Below are positions 24,635 through 29,225 of a stretch of DNA of 29,225 nucleotides, in pieces. Both the position numbers and the translations under genes were made by a program. Where the stretch lies: the IMG/VR virus record IMGVR_UViG_3300007541_000130, positions 1 to 29,225 of that record. The stretch is one strand, 5' to 3'. Each line of letters opens with the position of its first letter. The first letter of the stretch is position 1. The notes beneath the pieces were generated by a model, which was not told the origin of the DNA, made no database searches, and was given only the letters and a program-made list of their open reading frames with translations. This stretch comes from a virus.

Positions 24635-26128
24635 ATGTTTGAAATATACATCCATAACGGAAAAAGATATAAAGTATCTCCTGGTAGAAAGGAACAGTTT
24701 TTAAAAGATTTTCCAGAAGCTAAATTAGCAGAAGACGATAATCAATCATCTTCGGTAGCGAATGACAATCAAGTGTTCCGATTTATAGATGGCGACAAGT
24801 CTTTCAAGGTAAGTCAAAATAATCTTGACAGATTTATGAAAGACCATCCTGATGCTAAAGAAGGCAGGTTTACCAGGTCTGGAAAACTTAGATCTGGTTT
24901 TGAGGAGGAGGATTTTTTATCCGCTCAAGATCAAGCTATGCGTAAATATGCAGAGCAGCGATCTGTATATGATGCAGCTAAAAAAGAAAGAGATAAGCAG
25001 ATTTTCGAGGCTGGAACTGTTACTGGAATGTTGGGTTCTGGATATGACGAGGAGATAGAAAATGAGATAAAAAAAGACGAACAGTACACTAGATCGTTAG
25101 CTGACGAGAACGGAGATTTCGCTATATGGAACAATAGCCTTTACGGACAGAAGGAGTCTATAACAAATCAAATGAATGGATTGCCAGAGGGGCCTGAAAA
25201 GGAAGCTTTAAATAGGCAGTTGTTTGATGTTAATTTTAAGATAGCCAATAAGTTTAGAGCTAAAGATACGGTAGAAGAGCAAAAACCATCAGAGGTATTA
25301 AAGCAAAAAACAAATCAAGGTCCAAGACAATATGTTGTTAGGAATGGAATACCTGTGCCTAGAGAGTTCGTTATTCAGGCAAAAGGACTGGAGGGCTTTG
25401 ATGAACAATCAATTTTTGATGAAGCATCTAAGTATAGAGATGGAGGTTATTACGTTGTAACAAATCCTAATTCATTTCAAAACGAATTATGGAGCCCAGA
25501 CTATATACAGAAAGAAGCTAAAAAGCAAGGTGTAGCTCCAGAACAATTCATAGCCATAAAGAAGCAAGGCGGATATCAGTTCAACACAAATGGAGAGGCT
25601 GTTTACGACACTAGAAGAAACTCTAGTGTAATGAACATTCCTGACGAACTGTTTAGCTATATGGAGCGTAAAAGAGGCGAGAATGCAATACAGCAATATA
25701 AAGAACCTATACCAAAAGAGATTCCGCCTTCTGCGGCAAAAAATTTAACAGACGATCAATTAAAAGAACTTGGATTTAATCTAGACAATCCATTCCACTT
25801 ACAGTATTTAGGAAGAGATGCTGATGTTCCTGACGTGTCAGTAGACCAAGAAACTGGAATGCCTTATGTAGTTCCGGGTAGGAATAATGCGTTGGAGAGC
25901 AAGAGTATAATAAATGTAATTAACAATCTAAGAGGACAGCTTAGAGATATAACAAACAGTAACGCACCGGAAGAGGAGAAGCAAGCCCAAAGGCAGAGGT
26001 TAGTTGAGATAGGAATGCGTGCTTTTGGAGCTGATGATGACCCGAACAACGAAAAAATCAAATACTTTCTACAGTCAATAACAAATAATACTAAATTTGA
26101 TACAGAAGAAGAGGCTGTTAAGCTTTAG
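24635..26128 (+). CDS. Giant internal virion protein, N-terminal part (frame ends at TAG)
   Basis: The protein is 497 residues to the TAG at 26126. It begins with two copies of a short motif: YIHNGKRYKVSPGRKEQFL with KDFPEAKL, then FIDGDKSFKVSQNNLDRFM with KDHPDAKE. From memory this nGKxxxVxxxxxxxFxxxxPdA motif opens giant virion proteins of many Bacteroidota phages. The rest is hydrophilic and helical (AMRKYAEQRSVYDAAKKER) with a few beta-like parts. Continuity of composition and lack of a start in the next frame suggest that the true product continues into the frame at 26122 and that the break is a -1 frameshift or a single missing base. It probably acts during DNA ejection, like T7 gp16; this is inference. 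Confidence 0.7.
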   Translation: MFEIYIHNGKRYKVSPGRKEQFLKDFPEAKLAEDDNQSSSVANDNQVFRFIDGDKSFKVSQNNLDRFMKDHPDAKEGRFTRSGKLRSGFEEEDFLSAQDQAMRKYAEQRSVYDAAKKERDKQIFEAGTVTGMLGSGYDEEIENEIKKDEQYTRSLADENGDFAIWNNSLYGQKESITNQMNGLPEGPEKEALNRQLFDVNFKIANKFRAKDTVEEQKPSEVLKQKTNQGPRQYVVRNGIPVPREFVIQAKGLEGFDEQSIFDEASKYRDGGYYVVTNPNSFQNELWSPDYIQKEAKKQGVAPEQFIAIKKQGGYQFNTNGEAVYDTRRNSSVMNIPDELFSYMERKRGENAIQQYKEPIPKEIPPSAAKNLTDDQLKELGFNLDNPFHLQYLGRDADVPDVSVDQETGMPYVVPGRNNALESKSIINVINNLRGQLRDITNSNAPEEEKQAQRQRLVEIGMRAFGADDDPNNEKIKYFLQSITNNTKFDTEEEAVKL

Positions 26129-29100
26129 TTCCTGACTTCTATGCAGTAGAACCTTTAAGAAAAGCATTGGAGGACAATTACAATGCAAAGCAAGAAGAAA
26201 TGATGGATACTTTATATAAAATGACGTCTATCAGAAACAAAGCATTAATTGAAGAAGACCCAGTAAAAATTGAAACCCTACAAAACGCTTACTCGGCACT
26301 TCAAAATAAATACTCAGATCAGTATAATTCATTGTCCGATATACAGGAATCAACCGAAGTGTTAAATGATAACGCACTTAGAATTTCCGATGAAGTTTCC
26401 ATGGCTGTTGAAAACAACGCTATAAAAAATGCCGCTGGACTGTCTTATAGTAAGTCGGCTAAAGCAAGAAACTCAATATTAGAATTAGGAAGAACTATAA
26501 AAGAATCTCTGATTACAGCTAACAAGTATATAAACCAAGCGGCGATATTACAACCACCTCGTTATGACGATAAAATGATATCACCAATGCTTGATTATAG
26601 TGAACTTGATTTACAATCTCGTTTTGAACTTATTGATGAGATAAAAGAAAAGTCTGATAAAGAAATACTAAAGTCCGCAACTAAAAGAAACGAAGCATTA
26701 GAGCGTTTTTCTAGAGACTTGACTATTCAAGAAGCGAAAGATTTTGCTAAAAAGAACGATGTCTCTTTGATGAGTGATTACGTGTTAGAGTCTATGGCTT
26801 CTCAATCTGCATCTCATGCAGTAAGCTCTTTGATGTGGCTAGGAAGTATGGCGAATCCTGCTACTCTTGGAGCAAAAGTTGCTATTTATGCCACTCCTAC
26901 TGTTTTTGGGGTTTCGTCGTTCGGTAGAACTTACGGAGACTTGCTTTATCAAAATAGCCAAATAGAATCCCAAAGAAAGGCTATATCTGATATGATTGAC
27001 ACTGAAAAGTCGTCTGATAGTCCAAATGAGGAAAAAATATCATACTTAGAAAGTCAATACAATGATTTAGCTGGAGCAAGAATATATACGGAAGGAGAGA
27101 TGCTTGGAGCCGCTATGCTTGATGGATCCATAGAATACGGTTTTACTTACGGATCAGGAGCTTTATTTAGGTCTAACGCATTGAGAAGAATTGCATCTAG
27201 AGACGCAGTTAGATTATTTGGAAAAGATGTAAAACTTGGGCTTCCTACAAAGATTCGTACATTTGCAAACGCAAATAGGACTACACTTGAAAAAACAGCT
27301 ATAAAAGGAGCTGAGATATTTGGACTTGAAACAGCAGAAGAGACGGCTATAGCTGCTGCTCAAGGGTATGGAACTAGAGGCTTGTTTTTAGGTCAAGACG
27401 TTGGAGAGAAAGATGTGTTTGGTCCTGGAGGTTTTGGGGATTTTTATTCAAAAACAGCAATAAACTCATTCATAATGGGTGGCGGGCTGTCTGCCTTATC
27501 TACTGGATTAGGAATGACTAATGCTCATATATTAAGAAAAAAGTTTGATAACAAAGCAAAGGCTTTTGCGAAGCAGTATCAGGACTTAGTGGATAAATAT
27601 AATGAATCTGCTAAAAAAATGAATTCTCTAGAGGTTGGAACTAAAGAGTTTTCACAAGCGATTGACGAAACTACAGACCTAGGAATACAAATAAAAGCTT
27701 TAAAAACAAAAATAGGCAAGACGTTTACAAATGGAGAGATAGATGTTCAGAATTTGATAGCTTCAATTGGAAACCTAAGTGAAGATGAAGCTAATATACT
27801 TCTAAAAGAATATCACAATCAACAGAAAGAACTTATTAATCAGTCTCAAATATATTCCAGGATAAGAGAATTTGAAGATTATGTAGATGATGGAGAAGGA
27901 GGATTTAAGCATAGGTACACTGGTCTTGAGATAGATTCAGACCCTGTAGTTGGGGCTCTAAAAGAATCTAGAAGGAAAATGTCTGATAGTGCAAAAAAGA
28001 TTCAAGACATTCTAAACAAAAATAACATAAAAAATAAGTTAGATGTAGCAGACGAAACTCTGTTAGAGCGTTCAGCAGCTAGAATAGGAGAGTCATTTAG
28101 AGCTATGTCAGGAGCTGCTAAAATGACAAATCCAGATAATTTTTTATTTCTTGAAGACTCAGATGGCAAAACTGACTTTTCTGATTTGATGTATGAAATG
28201 AATACAGATCTAGTCAAGAATCAGATGTCGATTGAGAAGGCTAATCAATATAAATCTAGATTTCTTAGTATATATAAAAATTTAGAAGGATTTAAGTCGC
28301 TTTCAGACGCAAAGAAAAAGATTTTCGAGAAACATTTATCTAGATATGAAGGCGATTCAGGAAGCAATCTGTTCGTGAAAGAAATGTCGGCTAATGGATT
28401 TCACGTATCAAGTAAGACAAAAAACAAATTAGAATATACAGATCCGTCTATGGACGTAGCGGATGTCTATGAAAGTCTATCTGTAATAAATAGTCCGGTT
28501 ATATATTCAACTATAAACTCGGCTTCAAGTTTAGAACAAGCCTGGGAGGCGGCAAATACAGTATTCCATGAGCAATTTCACGGTAAGATGGGGGAAGTAG
28601 ACGATGCAACAGTAATAAAACTTCAAAATTATGCTAGGGGAATTCTTTCTGATGAAAAAATAAGAAAACAAGTAGAGAAAAGACTTGGAAAAGAAAGAGC
28701 CGATAAGATTTACGATTATTACAAAAAAAGACTCAATAAGTATGACAAAGGCAATAAGCAAAATCTAAGGGTTAGAGCCGAAGAAGCGTTAAACGTTGTT
28801 CTCTCTTTAAAGAACAGAGGGATTATAAACGAAAAAATGCTTTCAGATTCAGAAGCAGTAAATGGGTTTGTTATAGATCTAAAAAAGAAATTATTTGGAA
28901 AATTATTTGCTGCTGGAACAACTAAGTACAATACAGATGAGTCGAGTTCTACATTCAGTATAGATGAGAAGAACAGGAATAACGAGCTATTTAAGTTCCT
29001 AAATTCAGTAAATAGCTTCTCTAAAAAAGGAGGAAAGTACACTTCTGATGTAGCTCAATCGATAGGAGATTTTGATTATGATGAATATTCTGATTTTGAT

Positions 29101-29225
29101 GAAGATCAAGATATACTTGGAGAGCAGTACAGCGAAGGAGTTATTGATGCCGACGCATTTGAGTACGAATCAACAAATATAGATAATAGAAGAAAAAAAC
29201 AAGAGAGTTTAATTGACGGCGAGCA
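26122..29225 (+). CDS. Giant internal virion protein, continuation (no own start, 3' truncated by window end)
   Basis: From 26122 one frame stays open for 1034 codons to the window edge. It opens right after a TAA (26119-26121), and the first residues ALVPDFYAVEPLRKALEDN already look coding although the first ATG is only at 26200 (MMDTLYKMTSIRNKAL). That favours a frameshifted continuation of the preceding gene over a separate start. Visible parts: helical region; hydrophobic Gly/Ala-rich segments near 26820-26930 (SSLMWLGSMANPATLGAK), 27100-27170 and 27465-27520; charged coiled-coil parts; and HEQFH at 28567-28581, an HExxH zinc-peptidase-like motif, with a downstream VRAEEALNVVL that might supply the third ligand. 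Such giant proteins are often injected with the DNA. The C-terminus is missing, so other domains may follow. Confidence 0.7.

Noticed and set aside
26120-26131. RF2-like programmed +1 shift at CTT TAG
   Set aside because: A +1 shift would give AGT TCC TGA and stop at once; only a -1 (or +2) change enters the long open frame. No canonical X-XXY-YYZ slippery heptamer is present.
1-29225. Genome-wide amber recoding (TAG read as Gln)
   Set aside because: The long frames of 700-1300 codons contain no internal TAG, so TAG is not a routine sense codon here; only occasional readthrough at the four gene ends remains possible.
1-29225. tRNA genes, CRISPR arrays, insertion sequences or integrase
   Set aside because: No cloverleaf-like segment, spaced direct repeats, transposase or recombinase motif was found while reading both strands.

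Overview
The window is 29.2 kb of one coherent, almost fully coding strand from a tailed double-stranded DNA phage. All convincing genes lie on the + strand, most gaps are under 60 bases, and many genes overlap by 1 to 80 bases. The DNA is AT-rich. Many starts follow A-rich leaders rather than a strong Shine-Dalgarno site, and several protein families look (from memory) like those of marine and freshwater Bacteroidota phages. A flavobacterial or related host is therefore likely, but this is inference. I see packaging, portal, capsid, connector, hub and internal-virion-like genes and no tape-measure, sheath or tube gene, which suggests a short-tailed (podovirus-like) virion. I see no integrase, tRNA, CRISPR or insertion sequence.

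Layout. Bases 1-1315: end of a tail-fibre gene and two adhesin-like proteins. 1333-2316: three small proteins of unknown role. 2339-4151: a full chaperonin pair, groEL then groES. 4148-5184: a winged-helix protein and three small proteins, one of them a tiny zinc-ribbon-like peptide. 5156-5623: a holin of the gene-transfer-agent type. 5620-6464: two more small genes, the second looking like two GroES-type barrels in tandem. 6388-8879: candidate small terminase and large terminase. 8880-13902: portal, scaffold, a 35-residue peptide and the major capsid protein. The capsid gene is followed by a strong nested hairpin terminator. 13973-16343: three putative head or connector proteins, the first followed by a second terminator with a UUCG loop. 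16348-21426: a very large tail-hub or stabilisation protein split in two by one in-frame TAG. 21428-29225: three large internal-virion-like proteins in the positions where T7-type phages carry their ejection proteins. The last is broken by an apparent -1 frameshift and runs off the window end.

How it fits together. The phage packages DNA with TerL (and probably TerS) through a portal with a long Gln-rich C-terminal helix. It builds its capsid on a Glu/Lys-rich scaffold and expresses the capsid protein strongly, as shown by its distinct codon use, A-rich leader and terminator. It brings its own folding machine (GroEL, GroES and a possible second GroES-like factor), probably for capsid or fibre folding.

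The most interesting points are the chaperonin module with a possible second cochaperonin, the one-TAG split of the hub gene, the frameshift between two halves of a giant virion protein carrying an HExxH motif, and a protein that joins a 7-residue repeat block, an 11-residue repeat block and an S74-type self-cleaving chaperone domain.
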